NCBI GenBank assembly: GCA_029858565.1
Contig: JAOUEV010000002.1
Location: 1-64,000 of the forward strand
Direction: 5' to 3'
DNA from: Nitrospirota bacterium
GTDB lineage: Bacteria; Nitrospirota; UBA9217
DNA length: 64,000 nucleotides
Made by a program: the position numbers and the translations under genes. Positions 15,841 through 25,063 of the stretch are shown here, one piece after another. Under the pieces are notes generated by a model. The model worked only from the letters and a program-made list of their open reading frames with translations, made no database searches and was not told where the DNA came from. The first letter of the stretch is position 1. Each line of letters begins with the position of its first letter.

Positions 15841-18081
15841 TCAGGAGGTCGAACGCGCGGCGCCGGGGCCAGCCGATGAGAAGGCCTTTTTGACCATGAC
15901 GGCAAGGTCGACATTGGTAAAGGGCTTTTGCATGAAACCGAGCGCGCCCATGCGCAGCAGCTCGTCGATGCCCGCGAAGTTCTTGTTGCTGTAGCCCGAA
16001 TAGAGCAGTATCCGTACCGCGGGATCGATGTTCCTGAGCGCGTGGAACACCTCGGTGCCGCCCATCTTGGGCATGACCATGTCCAGGATCACGAGCTGGA
16101 TGTCGTCCTTCCTCTCCCGGTAAAGGTTGATCCCCACGGGACCGCTCTCGGAAAGAAGCACGGTATAGCCGAGCGGCGTCAGGATGTCCCTGCACAGTTC
16201 GCGCACATCAGCCTCATCATCGATCACCAGGATGGTGCCGGTACCCTTGAGGTCCTCGGGCGCGTTCAGGATCTCTCCGGCCGAGGTCTTTGTTACGGGC
16301 AAGTATACGTTGAATCGGGTGCCCTGCCCGGGTTCACTGTAGAGATTGATATAACCGCCGTGCTTGTTCACGACCGACTGCACGATATAGAGACCCAGTC
16401 CTGTTCCCTTGCCCACGTCCTTGGTCGTGTAGAAGGGATCGAAGATCCTGGTCTGGGTCTCCGTATCGATCCCGGCTCCGGCATCGGAAACGGAAAGCCG
16501 GATGAAGGGGTCCGGATCACCCGCCGCCTGGCCGTTCGCTGATGCGCCGATGACCGCTGTTTCGATGACCATCTTCCCGCCGTCAGGCATGGCGTCGCGT
16601 GCATTGACGGCCAGGTTGATGATGACCTGCTGGATCTGCGCCGGATCCCCGTTCGTGAGCGGCAGGTGCTCGTCAAGGTGGACCGCGATATCGATGTTCT
16701 TGGGCATGCTGCGGAGCAGCAGTTCCATGGAGCTGTTCACGAGCTCATTCACCTGCACCGGACGGGTCTGGAGCTTTTCCTTCCGGGTGATGGTCAATAT
16801 CTTTTTCCCGAACTCAGCGCCCCGTTTTGCCGCGTTATGGATGATCGAGGCGGGCTTGAACAGGGGGTCGCCTTCGCTCAGTGATTTCAGCAGGATGCTT
16901 GAGTAGCCGAGGATCGCGGTCAGAAGATTGTTGAAGTCGTGGGCCATGCCGCCGGCAAGGGTGCCCACAGCTTCAAGTTTCTGAGAACGGATCAAACGTT
17001 CTTCGAGCCGTTTTTTCTCGGTGACATCGATAAGGTAGCCGTCAAAGCCGGAGACCTGTCCTGATGCATCCGACCGGGGATAGAGCGAAAGCGAGACATG
17101 GAGCTCGGCACCGCCCCGGCCGACAGCGCGGTCCTCAATGTGCAGGCCCTTTTCCGCCGATGCCCTGCGCAGGCAGTCGGTGGCCGGGCGTTCACCGATA
17201 AGGATGTCGCATAATCCGGAAGCATCGCCGAAAAGGTCGCGAAAACGCCCGTTCCGTTCGACAATGGTCCCGTGCTCGTCGATGCGGAAGATCCCGTGCT
17301 CGACGCGTTCAAAGAGCGAACGTATCCGCTGGTCCGAATCGGTCAGCTGCTGTTCGCGGTCGCGGACCGTGACCAGGAGGTGACGGAATTCCCGGGAGAG
17401 GTCAGCGATCTCTCCCTCGCCAAGTGCTGCAGGCAGGGAGTGCGGGTCAAGATTTCCTTCCTGGAACAGGGCCACGGACCGATGCAGGGCCATGACGGGT
17501 TTTATGACCAGGCGTCCCATGAGGATGTTGATCAGGACGATCGCCGCAAAGGCGACGAGCGCGGTAACTGCGACATTGACCGTGATGATATTGCGTATGT
17601 CCTGTTTGATCGATGCCGACGATAGAAGAAGACGCACATAGCCGATGGGAAAGCCCGAGGTGTCACCGTCCGGCCGGAACAGAATGGGTTCGTAAAAATC
17701 ATATCCGCCCGTGACCGGAAAGGATATCGCATCGTTTGCAGACCGGTAATGGAGAAGCGCGCGGGGGTCGGGAGCATCCTGGAGCCGCTCGAAGGGATAT
17801 GCGTCGATGGGGTCCCAGACGTTCGAGAAAACCTGGATCTGCATCACATCAGGCGCCTGGATGATGGCCGCGGCCTTTTTGATGAGGTTCAGATCCTCCT
17901 TGAGGAGGCCTTCTTCGGCGGATTTCGCCAGCGCATAGGACAATGCTGATCCGCGGATCACCCGTCCCTGATACTTGCTGCGGTTATAGGTGGAGATGAA
18001 GAGGGCGGTGCTGATCGCGCTGACCGCAATGATGATCAGCGCGACGGTCAGCGAGACCTTGGCGTGGAGGGTCAGTCTCAT
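15841..18081 (-). CDS. Hybrid sensor histidine kinase with C-terminal receiver
   Basis: A membrane kinase of 746 residues. It has a first TM helix (VALIIIAVSAISTALFI), a periplasmic sensor domain of about 140 residues, a second TM near residue 180 and a HAMP-like linker. A PAS domain (FERVEHGIFRIDEHG), the HisKA box GGMAHDFNNLLTAI and an HATPase domain (SVSDAGAGI, GTGLGLYIVQ) follow. The C-terminal receiver has ILVIDDEAD, LVILDMVMPKMGG and QKPF. The start overlaps the stop of the PstS-like gene by 4 nt, so the two are translationally coupled. The binding protein may present the signal to this kinase; that is inference. Confidence 0.92.
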   Translation of the reverse strand: MRLTLHAKVSLTVALIIIAVSAISTALFISTYNRSKYQGRVIRGSALSYALAKSAEEGLLKEDLNLIKKAAAIIQAPDVMQIQVFSNVWDPIDAYPFERLQDAPDPRALLHYRSANDAISFPVTGGYDFYEPILFRPDGDTSGFPIGYVRLLLSSASIKQDIRNIITVNVAVTALVAFAAIVLINILMGRLVIKPVMALHRSVALFQEGNLDPHSLPAALGEGEIADLSREFRHLLVTVRDREQQLTDSDQRIRSLFERVEHGIFRIDEHGTIVERNGRFRDLFGDASGLCDILIGERPATDCLRRASAEKGLHIEDRAVGRGGAELHVSLSLYPRSDASGQVSGFDGYLIDVTEKKRLEERLIRSQKLEAVGTLAGGMAHDFNNLLTAILGYSSILLKSLSEGDPLFKPASIIHNAAKRGAEFGKKILTITRKEKLQTRPVQVNELVNSSMELLLRSMPKNIDIAVHLDEHLPLTNGDPAQIQQVIINLAVNARDAMPDGGKMVIETAVIGASANGQAAGDPDPFIRLSVSDAGAGIDTETQTRIFDPFYTTKDVGKGTGLGLYIVQSVVNKHGGYINLYSEPGQGTRFNVYLPVTKTSAGEILNAPEDLKGTGTILVIDDEADVRELCRDILTPLGYTVLLSESGPVGINLYRERKDDIQLVILDMVMPKMGGTEVFHALRNIDPAVRILLYSGYSNKNFAGIDELLRMGALGFMQKPFTNVDLAVMVKKAFSSAGPGAARSTS

Positions 18082-18950
18082 TTAGCGTCCCCAAGGGAGA
18101 CGATGTTCTTCGAGCTGATGAAACGCTGGCCATCGGCGCTGAGCGCGAATTCAACGAACTTCCTGACCTGCGGTTTCGGGTCCTTTGGCAGGAGCAGGAA
18201 CAAGGGACGCTTGAGCGGATAGGTGTTCCGGACGATGCTCCTTATCGAGGGTCTCACGCCGTCCACCTGAAGCATTTTAACCTTGCGGTGCTGGGCGCTG
18301 CTGAATCCGGTAGTGGCAAATCCTTCCGGCGTCCGTTCTATCATCTGCTCCACGATGCCGGTGGACGAAACAAAGGATGCGTGCGGCGTTTCGACAGGCT
18401 CCTTGCCGCCGAGCAGGAGCGTTCGCATGGAACCTTCGACACCGGAAAGGCCTTTGCGGGCGCGGGAAACAAATACTTTCATTCGCAGGTCCGGCCCGCC
18501 CATGTTTTTCCAGTTCGTGATGCTGCCGGCATAGATGGACCTCGCTTGGGCAAGGGAGATCGTCGAAGCGGTATTCGTCGGATGAACGATGAATACCAGC
18601 GCGTCCCAGGCAACCTGGACAAAGGTGATATCCGTTGGATCGTCAACTGCCCGGGGTCTGCACGCTGCCGCGAAGTCAACATTGCCGCTCCGGAGGTCCT
18701 CGATGCCCACAACGCTGCCGCCGCCGCGCACCAGTACCCTGGTCCCGGACCGGCGTTCGTACTCTTTCGCGAGGTCAGTCAGGTAGCCTACGTTGCTGAC
18801 CGAGCACCCGCTGCCGGTGATGACCGTGCGGGGATCTGCAAGCGCGATCGCTGCGGAGAGAACAAGGATGAGGACGATCGCCGTGAGTATCCCGACGAAA
18901 GAACCGGCGCGACCTCGCCTGGTGCAAGGGACGGGAGCTCTGGGCGGCAT
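18078..18950 (-). CDS. PstS-like periplasmic substrate-binding protein
   Basis: A 290-residue PstS-family solute-binding protein. A signal helix (GILTAIVLILVLSAAIALA) precedes the mature region. SGCSVSNVGYLTDLAKEYER, VRGGGSVVGIEDL, FAAACRP and SIYAGSITNWKNMGGPD match PstS-like phosphate or oxyanion binders. No permease or ATPase genes are adjacent. Instead it is coupled to a hybrid sensor kinase, so it may act as a receptor rather than a transporter subunit. The ligand is uncertain. Confidence 0.85.
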   Translation of the reverse strand: MPPRAPVPCTRRGRAGSFVGILTAIVLILVLSAAIALADPRTVITGSGCSVSNVGYLTDLAKEYERRSGTRVLVRGGGSVVGIEDLRSGNVDFAAACRPRAVDDPTDITFVQVAWDALVFIVHPTNTASTISLAQARSIYAGSITNWKNMGGPDLRMKVFVSRARKGLSGVEGSMRTLLLGGKEPVETPHASFVSSTGIVEQMIERTPEGFATTGFSSAQHRKVKMLQVDGVRPSIRSIVRNTYPLKRPLFLLLPKDPKPQVRKFVEFALSADGQRFISSKNIVSLGDAK

Positions 18951-19126
18951 GGGGTCTCCGACTGCTTCAGGTTGGACGTATAAGCACTGTCAGAATAGCA
19001 TGGTTGGTTCGCAGTGGCAAGGGGGGCGGTCAAAAATCAAGGCTAATTCGCGGAGCCGAGGGAATGCAATAAAATGCATTGCCGGCAGCTGCAGAGAAAC
19101 GCGCGAGAAAGGTCAGGTGTGCGCGA

Positions 19127-21418
19127 TCATGGCGCCGGGGAAGTATCGTTCCCCCCCTGTCCCTCGGGTTTCGGCTCTTCCTTGTACCCGCATTCCTTCT
19201 TGTAACAGGCGATATAGGGTCCGGTCTTCTTGGAGAACTTTTCCGTGAGAAAGGGAGCGCCGCACTGGGGGCAGGGACGGGGCACGGGCTTGTACCAAAC
19301 GGCGAACTTGCAGTCCGGATAGTTGGCGCAGGAGTAGAACATCTTGCCGAAGCGGGACCGGCGTTCGACGATCTTGCCGCCGTCCTCGGGGCAGAGCACG
19401 CCGGTGGACATACCCTGGGTATGGCTGCACTCGGGATATTTGGAGCAGGCAAGGAACTTCCCGAACCTGCCGCGCTTCACGACCATGCCGGAGCCGCACT
19501 TGGGGCAGAGCTCGTCGGTCGTTTCCTCGGGAGCTGCCTGGACCTCGCCGTTCTCAGTGCGGATGAAGGGCCTGGTGCTCTTGCACTCCGGATAGCCCGA
19601 GCAGGCAAGGAACTGTCCGTTCCTGCCCCATTTGACCACCATGGGCTTGCCGCACTTCTCGCAGGCGATGTCCGTGGGGACCTGCTCGGCCTTGAAATCC
19701 TTCATGTCGGCGAGGGCCGCGGCAAGGTCCTTGGCAAATGGCGTATAGAAGTCGCGGACCGCCGTCACCCATTGCATGGAGCCTTCCTCGATCTTGTCGA
19801 GATCTTCCTCCATCTGCGCGGTGAAAGTGACATCCAAGATGTTGGCAAAGTGCTGGATCAGGAGTTTGTTGATCAGTTCGCCGAGCTCCGTGGGCCGGAA
19901 CTTGTTCTCGACCTTGGCAGCGTAGTCCCGGTCCTGGATGGTCGAGATGATCGCGGCATAGGTGCTGGGCCTGCCGATGCCCTTTTCTTCGAGCGTTTTC
20001 ACGAGCAGCGCCTCGGAATAGCGCGGCGGCGGCTGGGTGAAGTGCTGTTTGGGATCGAGCTTCACAAGCTTGAGCGTCTCTCCCTCGTTGAGCGGCGGAA
20101 GCACGGCCTCGCCGCTCTCCTCGTCCTGTGCCTGCGGTTCCTCAGGCTTTTCCTCGATGTAGACCGCCATGAATCCCGGGAACTTGACCACCGAACCGGT
20201 GGCGCGGAAGACGTACCCTCCGGCGGTGATGTCCGCAGAGGTCTGGTCGATGACCGCGGGGTTCATCTGGCTGGCAACGAAACGGTTCCAGATGAGCTTG
20301 TAGAGCTTATACTGGTCCGCCTCGAGGTATTCTTTGACGGCGTCGGGTTCGCGCATCGCCGAGGTGGGCCGGATGGCCTCATGGGCTTCCTGGGCGCTCT
20401 TTCCGCTCTTGTACACCGGCGGGTCCGCGGGAAGATAGTCCTTGCCGTATTTCGACGCGATCAGCTCGCGGGCCTCGTCCTGCGCTTCCTTGCCCACGCG
20501 CGTCGCGTCGGTACGCATGTAGGTGATGAGACCGACCGCGCCTTCCTTGCCCAGGTCCACGCCTTCATAGAGCGATTGGGCAATGCCCATGGTGCGCTTT
20601 GCCGTGTACCCGAGCTTGCGGCCGGCTTCCTGCTGGAGCTTGCTGGTGGTGAAGGGGGGGACGGGATTCCTGCGCCGCTCTTTTTTCTCGACCCGCGTGA
20701 CCACATAGGGCTTGTTCTCCAGGGCCGCGAGGATCGCCTTGACCTCGTCGTTGTTCTTGACGCGGAGCTTTTCTTCGTCCTTCCTGAGCAGCTTTGCCTC
20801 GAACTGCGGCGGGACCGCTCCTTCCAGCAGCGCGGTGAGGGACCAGAACTCCTCGGGCTTGAACGCCCGGATCTCGTCCTCCCGTTCGCAGATCAGCCGC
20901 ACGGCAACGGACTGGACCCTGCCCGCGGAAAGCCCGCGGCGGACCTTTTTCCAGAGAATGGGGCTGATCTGATAGCCCACCAGCCGGTCGAGGATCCGGC
21001 GCGCCTGCTGGGCGTCAACCTTATGGACGTCGATCTTGCCGGGATGTTCTACGGCCTGCAGGATCGCTTTTTTGGTGATCTCGTTGAACAGGACACGGAA
21101 AACGGCGTCAGGATCGACGGACTTGGACACGACCTCGGCCACATGGGCCGCGATCGCCTCTCCCTCGCGGTCGGGGTCCGTCGCGATCAGTACTCGGTCG
21201 GCTTTCTTGGCCGCGGACTTGAGCTCGTTCACGACCTTTGCCTTGCCCTTGATCTGGATATAGGAGGGCTCGAAGTCCTTCTCGATGTCCACGCCCAGCT
21301 TGCTCTTGGGCAGGTCCATGATATGGCCGACCGACGCCTTGACCGTGTAATCCTTGCCCAGGTACTTGCCGATGGTCTTGGCCTTGGCAGGCGATTCAAC
21401 GATAACGAGTGATTTCAT
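19127..21418 (-). CDS. topA: DNA topoisomerase I
   Basis: Type IA topoisomerase of 763 residues that relaxes negative supercoils. The N-terminal Toprim domain has VIVESPAKAKTIGKYLG and the acidic triad ATDPDREGEA. The active-site tyrosine is Tyr300 in GLITYMRTDATRV. The C-terminus carries four zinc-ribbon repeats beginning CEKCGKPM, CPKCGSGM, CPEDGGKI and CPQCGAPF. The third has D in place of the second Cys, so it may not bind zinc fully. The order dprA-smg-(hydrolase)-topA follows a common bacterial neighbourhood. Confidence 0.97.
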   Translation of the reverse strand: MKSLVIVESPAKAKTIGKYLGKDYTVKASVGHIMDLPKSKLGVDIEKDFEPSYIQIKGKAKVVNELKSAAKKADRVLIATDPDREGEAIAAHVAEVVSKSVDPDAVFRVLFNEITKKAILQAVEHPGKIDVHKVDAQQARRILDRLVGYQISPILWKKVRRGLSAGRVQSVAVRLICEREDEIRAFKPEEFWSLTALLEGAVPPQFEAKLLRKDEEKLRVKNNDEVKAILAALENKPYVVTRVEKKERRRNPVPPFTTSKLQQEAGRKLGYTAKRTMGIAQSLYEGVDLGKEGAVGLITYMRTDATRVGKEAQDEARELIASKYGKDYLPADPPVYKSGKSAQEAHEAIRPTSAMREPDAVKEYLEADQYKLYKLIWNRFVASQMNPAVIDQTSADITAGGYVFRATGSVVKFPGFMAVYIEEKPEEPQAQDEESGEAVLPPLNEGETLKLVKLDPKQHFTQPPPRYSEALLVKTLEEKGIGRPSTYAAIISTIQDRDYAAKVENKFRPTELGELINKLLIQHFANILDVTFTAQMEEDLDKIEEGSMQWVTAVRDFYTPFAKDLAAALADMKDFKAEQVPTDIACEKCGKPMVVKWGRNGQFLACSGYPECKSTRPFIRTENGEVQAAPEETTDELCPKCGSGMVVKRGRFGKFLACSKYPECSHTQGMSTGVLCPEDGGKIVERRSRFGKMFYSCANYPDCKFAVWYKPVPRPCPQCGAPFLTEKFSKKTGPYIACYKKECGYKEEPKPEGQGGNDTSPAP

Positions 21419-21466
21419 AGGGGCATACCTTTTTTTCCGCAGAGCGAAGAATTGGCCGGCGGTGCA

Positions 21467-22474
21467 TTACCGTAGGTGGTCGGCCTTATGCTGTTCTTCC
21501 ACGTTGCTGTAAATGGACGAGGAGATCAACTGGATCGCCTCATTCAGGTTTTCGTAGCTCTTGCCCCGCGAGAGGACGCAGAGGATGTACGGATGGCGGG
21601 GAAAATAGACGATACCGCAATCGTGCAGTTCAGCGACGCCGTCTTGTCCTCCTTCGCCGAACTTATGCGCCACAGCGATATTGTCCGGAACTCCTGCAAC
21701 GATCCCTGCTTTGAAATCTCCCCTGGTCAGCAGGTCAAGGGCCTTTTCCGACAGTTCCCTGTTCAGATACGACGCATTATAGAGGATCCGGAGGAATGTT
21801 GCGAACTGTTTTGCCGATATCATCTGATCCGGGTTGTCGAGAGTGCTCATCTTGATCCCAAGATCGCTGTATACTCGATGGTAGATGCGAGGATCAATGA
21901 TCCCTTCCAGTTCGTTGAAAGCGTTGTTGTCGGAGTAGAGGATCATCCTTGAGACAAGCTCTTCCACGGTATAGGATGCGCCGCGACTGAGTGTTTTCGC
22001 GGGTTTTATCGCCTGCATGGCATTCAAGTCGTTCCTGCCATCATAGCGGACCTTATATTGCAGGAACCCCGGGGACCGCTCCTGCTGTTTGAACGCGGCG
22101 ATCAAAAGCGGCATTTTCAACAGGCTTACGGGACGGTAATTCTCAACATCGCCGACGGAGAACCAGAGGCCGTCGTTCAATTCTCGAAAATAGACAGATA
22201 TCGATTCTATTTTCAGCTCCTTGCGGGTCTGCTCCACGAAGTTCGTAACGGAGGTCTCGAACGGCTTCAGGGTCTTTTTGCGTATAGATGCTTTCGCGCT
22301 GTCGCATTCAAGGAGTGGATTGATGAGGGTAAACCCGCTTTCACGCGTTTCCGAGAACACGGTCGGATCGTCATCCTCGCCGAGGTGGCGGATATCGATC
22401 AGCCAGCCGAGCAGTAGGCCGAACGCCATGCAGACAAGGCCGAAAAGCGAGAGCTGATAGATTTTATTCTTCAT
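21467..22474 (-). CDS. Class A beta-lactamase-fold serine hydrolase
   Basis: A membrane-anchored protein of 335 residues. An N-terminal helix (LSLFGLVCMAFGLLLGWLI) is followed by a periplasmic beta-lactamase-like domain. The SxxK motif is S117-L-L-K120, the SDN motif is S181-D-N183, and the third motif reads K271-F-G273 instead of K(T/S)G. That change, and the surrounding HKFGEGG, are common in non-beta-lactamase hydrolases of this fold. It is therefore probably a peptidase or peptidoglycan-related enzyme, not a resistance gene. ATG 22474 is chosen over 22507. It sits between smg and topA, where an extra gene is not usual. Confidence 0.85.
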   Translation of the reverse strand: MKNKIYQLSLFGLVCMAFGLLLGWLIDIRHLGEDDDPTVFSETRESGFTLINPLLECDSAKASIRKKTLKPFETSVTNFVEQTRKELKIESISVYFRELNDGLWFSVGDVENYRPVSLLKMPLLIAAFKQQERSPGFLQYKVRYDGRNDLNAMQAIKPAKTLSRGASYTVEELVSRMILYSDNNAFNELEGIIDPRIYHRVYSDLGIKMSTLDNPDQMISAKQFATFLRILYNASYLNRELSEKALDLLTRGDFKAGIVAGVPDNIAVAHKFGEGGQDGVAELHDCGIVYFPRHPYILCVLSRGKSYENLNEAIQLISSSIYSNVEEQHKADHLR

Positions 22475-22594
22475 GTCCTGGTTGCTGCATATAGGGTTTG
22501 GGACCAATATGCCGGGGTATCAGGCCGTGACGGGGGCGCCGCTGCCGCTGCGTTCCGCGTGGTCCGCGACCCCGTTCGAAGCCGGCTTCACAAC

Positions 22595-23068
22595 CTAATT
22601 CCACACCGTTCCCATGTTGTCCAGCGCCGTCGACGAAAGCTCATCGTGCTCCCCATTGTCCGTAAAGAGGCTGAGCGCTACCAGGGATTTCATCTCTCCC
22701 GCCTCGATCCGTCCCGATCGGAGGGACAGAGCCTTTTCGATGAGGTCCTCACGATGGCCGGTGGTGATGATGCCCAGCTGCGCGAGTTTCGTGACAAAAC
22801 CGAAGGCGTCGATGGTGAACCGGGCGCGCTCATGGGTGCTCATGGCGCGCATGCCCGCACCGGCAGGGGGAAGCGGATACTCCCGGGATTCGTCCGGCGT
22901 CGTTTCCGTGAGCGACTGCATGAAGGTGAGCGCGGCATCGGCCTCGTGCAGCCGGTACCCGCTGCTGACGAGCGACTCCATGATCCTTCCCTCATCGCTG
23001 AAGAGTTCCTGTTTGTTCTGTACCTGGTCCGCGATAAGCGATACCAGGTTCATGATCCGTTCGTCCAC
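22595..23068 (-). CDS. smg: Smg/DUF494-family protein
   Basis: An acidic cytoplasmic protein of 157 residues. It has the Smg pattern: an N-terminal helical repeat (MDERIMNLVSLIADQV), a middle segment with MRAMSTHERARFTIDAFGF, and a C-terminal helical part (EMKSLVALSLF). The molecular role of Smg is unknown. Its place directly after dprA and before topA is the arrangement seen in proteobacteria, which supports the assignment. It starts 69 nt after the dprA stop. Confidence 0.85.
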   Translation of the reverse strand: MDERIMNLVSLIADQVQNKQELFSDEGRIMESLVSSGYRLHEADAALTFMQSLTETTPDESREYPLPPAGAGMRAMSTHERARFTIDAFGFVTKLAQLGIITTGHREDLIEKALSLRSGRIEAGEMKSLVALSLFTDNGEHDELSSTALDNMGTVWN

Positions 23069-23137
23069 TCTGGGCTCCTTGCTCGTTCCCTTGCGATGTC
23101 CAGGTCCGGAGGGCGGGGGAACCCCGCCGCGAACCGC

Positions 23138-24238
23138 TTATTCCGAATCCCGCACAAAATACTTTCCGGGAAGCTGTTTGACAAGACCTTTCAGCTCCAG
23201 GAGCGTCAGCATGCTCCCGGTCCTTGACGCATTACCGCCTGTTTCCGATGCAACCTGATCAATATGCTTTGCTTCCATGCCGAGCGCCAGGAAGGTCCTG
23301 CGTTCGTCCTCGCTCATCTCCGGGAGCGGCCGGGACCGGTCGGCTGCAGGAACTGCATCCGGTCTCCCGATCCGGGAAAGGATATCCCCGGCATGTTCGA
23401 CAAGGACCGCGCCTTTCTTGATCAGGCTGTTCGGACCGCGGCTGGTGGGCGAACCCACATTGCCCGGTACTGCAAAGAGCGTTCTGCCCTGTTTTACAGC
23501 ATAGTCGGCAGTGATGAGCGATCCGCTGTCCTCTGTTGCCTCGATGATCACGGTCCCGCGGGACAGACCGCTGATGATGCGGTTTCGCGCCGGAAAGTAG
23601 CCGCTCTCCGGAGGGGTTCCGAAGGGATTTTCGGTCACCACGGCGCCGGAAGCGGCAATGCGCTCCATGAGCTCCCGGTTCTCGGGAGGATAGGCCACGT
23701 CGATCCCGCATCCGAGCACTGCTATCGTCCTGCCTTTTGCTGCCAGGGCCCCCAGATGCGCCTGGGTATCGATGCCCCGTGCCATGCCTGATACGATGGT
23801 GATGCCTGCTCGGGCAAGCTCCCGGGCCATGCGGCCGGCAACGGTCGTACCGTAGGGCGTGGGAGTCCTGGTGCCCACGATGGCCAGCGCCTGATCGTCC
23901 GCTGCCGCGATGTTCCCCCGTATATAAAGGAAGACCGGCGAGTCGCTGGTCCCGCGCAATCCCGCGGGATAGGACGGATCATCATCGGTAACGACGGAAA
24001 CACCCGCTGCCCGCGCCATCTCCAGCTCGCGCTCGGCATGTTCGCGCCAGCTGTGGCCGGCGATGATACCGGCCAGCCGTTCGCTGACACCGGACTCCCG
24101 AAGGTCGCTTGCCGACGCGCCAAGGGCCGCCCGGGGCGAGCCGAATAGGCTGACCAGCTTCCGGAATGTCGTTCTGCCGACCCCGGGAACGCTGATCAAT
24201 CCGATCCAGGAGAGCGTCTTTTCTGGGTCCTCTGTCAT
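23138..24238 (-). CDS. dprA: DNA-processing protein DprA
   Basis: A protein of 366 residues that loads RecA on incoming single-stranded DNA during transformation. The N-terminal HhH/SAM part includes LISVPGVGRTTFRKLVSLFG. The Rossmann-like core has AIVGTRTPTPYG, SGMARGIDTQAHLGAL, TIAVLGCGIDVAYPPEN and FPARNRIISGLSRG. The C-terminal winged-helix-like domain has HIDQVASETGGNASRTGSML. All core DprA motifs are intact. No other competence genes are in the window. Confidence 0.96.
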   Translation of the reverse strand: MTEDPEKTLSWIGLISVPGVGRTTFRKLVSLFGSPRAALGASASDLRESGVSERLAGIIAGHSWREHAERELEMARAAGVSVVTDDDPSYPAGLRGTSDSPVFLYIRGNIAAADDQALAIVGTRTPTPYGTTVAGRMARELARAGITIVSGMARGIDTQAHLGALAAKGRTIAVLGCGIDVAYPPENRELMERIAASGAVVTENPFGTPPESGYFPARNRIISGLSRGTVIIEATEDSGSLITADYAVKQGRTLFAVPGNVGSPTSRGPNSLIKKGAVLVEHAGDILSRIGRPDAVPAADRSRPLPEMSEDERRTFLALGMEAKHIDQVASETGGNASRTGSMLTLLELKGLVKQLPGKYFVRDSE

Positions 24239-24294
24239 GATGAACCGGGTTTGAGCGCTTAGGGATAGGAATTATACAGGAGCGGAAGGGAGAG

Positions 24295-24975
24295 TCAAGG
24301 CTTTTTTCTGATGCGGCTCCAGAGCGCGGGCAGGAGCGTGAACGCAGCGAGGATCCCGAGGGCGAGAAGCACGCGCGGGGAAAGGATGTCTCCGACGTTT
24401 TTCACCGATTCGAGCTGGTGGCCGGCAAAGGCGAATGCCGCTGTTCCGGGAATGATGCCGACCGCGGTGGTCCAGGTGAAGAGCCCGAGGGAGACGCGCG
24501 TCAGGCCCGAAAGAAAGTTCACGAGAAAAAAGGGGAACAAGGGGATGAGGCGGAGCGTGAGGAGGTACCGCCCGCCGTTCCGGTCCATCTCCGAATTGAA
24601 CCTGGCGAGCTGCGCCGCATAGCGTTCCTGGACGCGGGAGCCGATCAGGTACCTTGCCGAGAGGAAGGACAGGACTGCTCCGCAGGTGGCGCCGACAACA
24701 ACGCAGAGGACCGCGGGAACGGTCCCGAAGAGATAGCCTCCGGCAAGGGTCATGACCGCGCCTCCGGGGAGGGAAAAGGCCACGACCGCGATGTACACCA
24801 GGATGTAGACAATGAACGAGAGCGTCCGGTGACCCTCGACCCAGGACAGGAGCGCTTCGCGGTTTCGCTGAAGATTCTCCAGCGTCAGGGAATCAGCAAG
24901 GCCCGAGAAACGGAGTCCTGCGATCAGGGCGACGAACAGGACGAGGAGCGAGATCTTTTTTGCATGTGCGGTCAT
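24295..24975 (-). CDS. TVP38/TMEM64-family membrane protein
   Basis: An integral membrane protein of 226 residues with about five or six hydrophobic helices. The VTT/SNARE-associated core motif is visible as SLPGGAVMTLAGGYLFG and LRLIPLFPFFLVNFLSGL. The family belongs to the DedA superfamily, whose members act as lipid scramblases or flux proteins; the substrate here is unknown. It follows a MerA-like flavoprotein gene by 88 nt. This pairing recurs in bacterial genomes (from memory) and suggests a shared role. Confidence 0.9.
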   Translation of the reverse strand: MTAHAKKISLLVLFVALIAGLRFSGLADSLTLENLQRNREALLSWVEGHRTLSFIVYILVYIAVVAFSLPGGAVMTLAGGYLFGTVPAVLCVVVGATCGAVLSFLSARYLIGSRVQERYAAQLARFNSEMDRNGGRYLLTLRLIPLFPFFLVNFLSGLTRVSLGLFTWTTAVGIIPGTAAFAFAGHQLESVKNVGDILSPRVLLALGILAAFTLLPALWSRIRKKP

Positions 24976-25063
24976 AGGTACCCAGGATTCTGTCGAGGGA
25001 GCTGGAAGGTCTTTGCGTGTTTGCGCGAGCCCATGTTCAGATTTTGCTTATCTTAAGATCCTG

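Noticed and set aside
15788-16195. An N-terminal extension of XerC
   Set aside because: It overlaps the hybrid kinase gene in another frame and is basic and repetitive; the standard XerC length starts at 15787.
19079-21412. A 777-codon open frame on the plus strand opposite topA
   Set aside because: It is fully antisense to topoisomerase I, with low-complexity composition typical of shadow frames.
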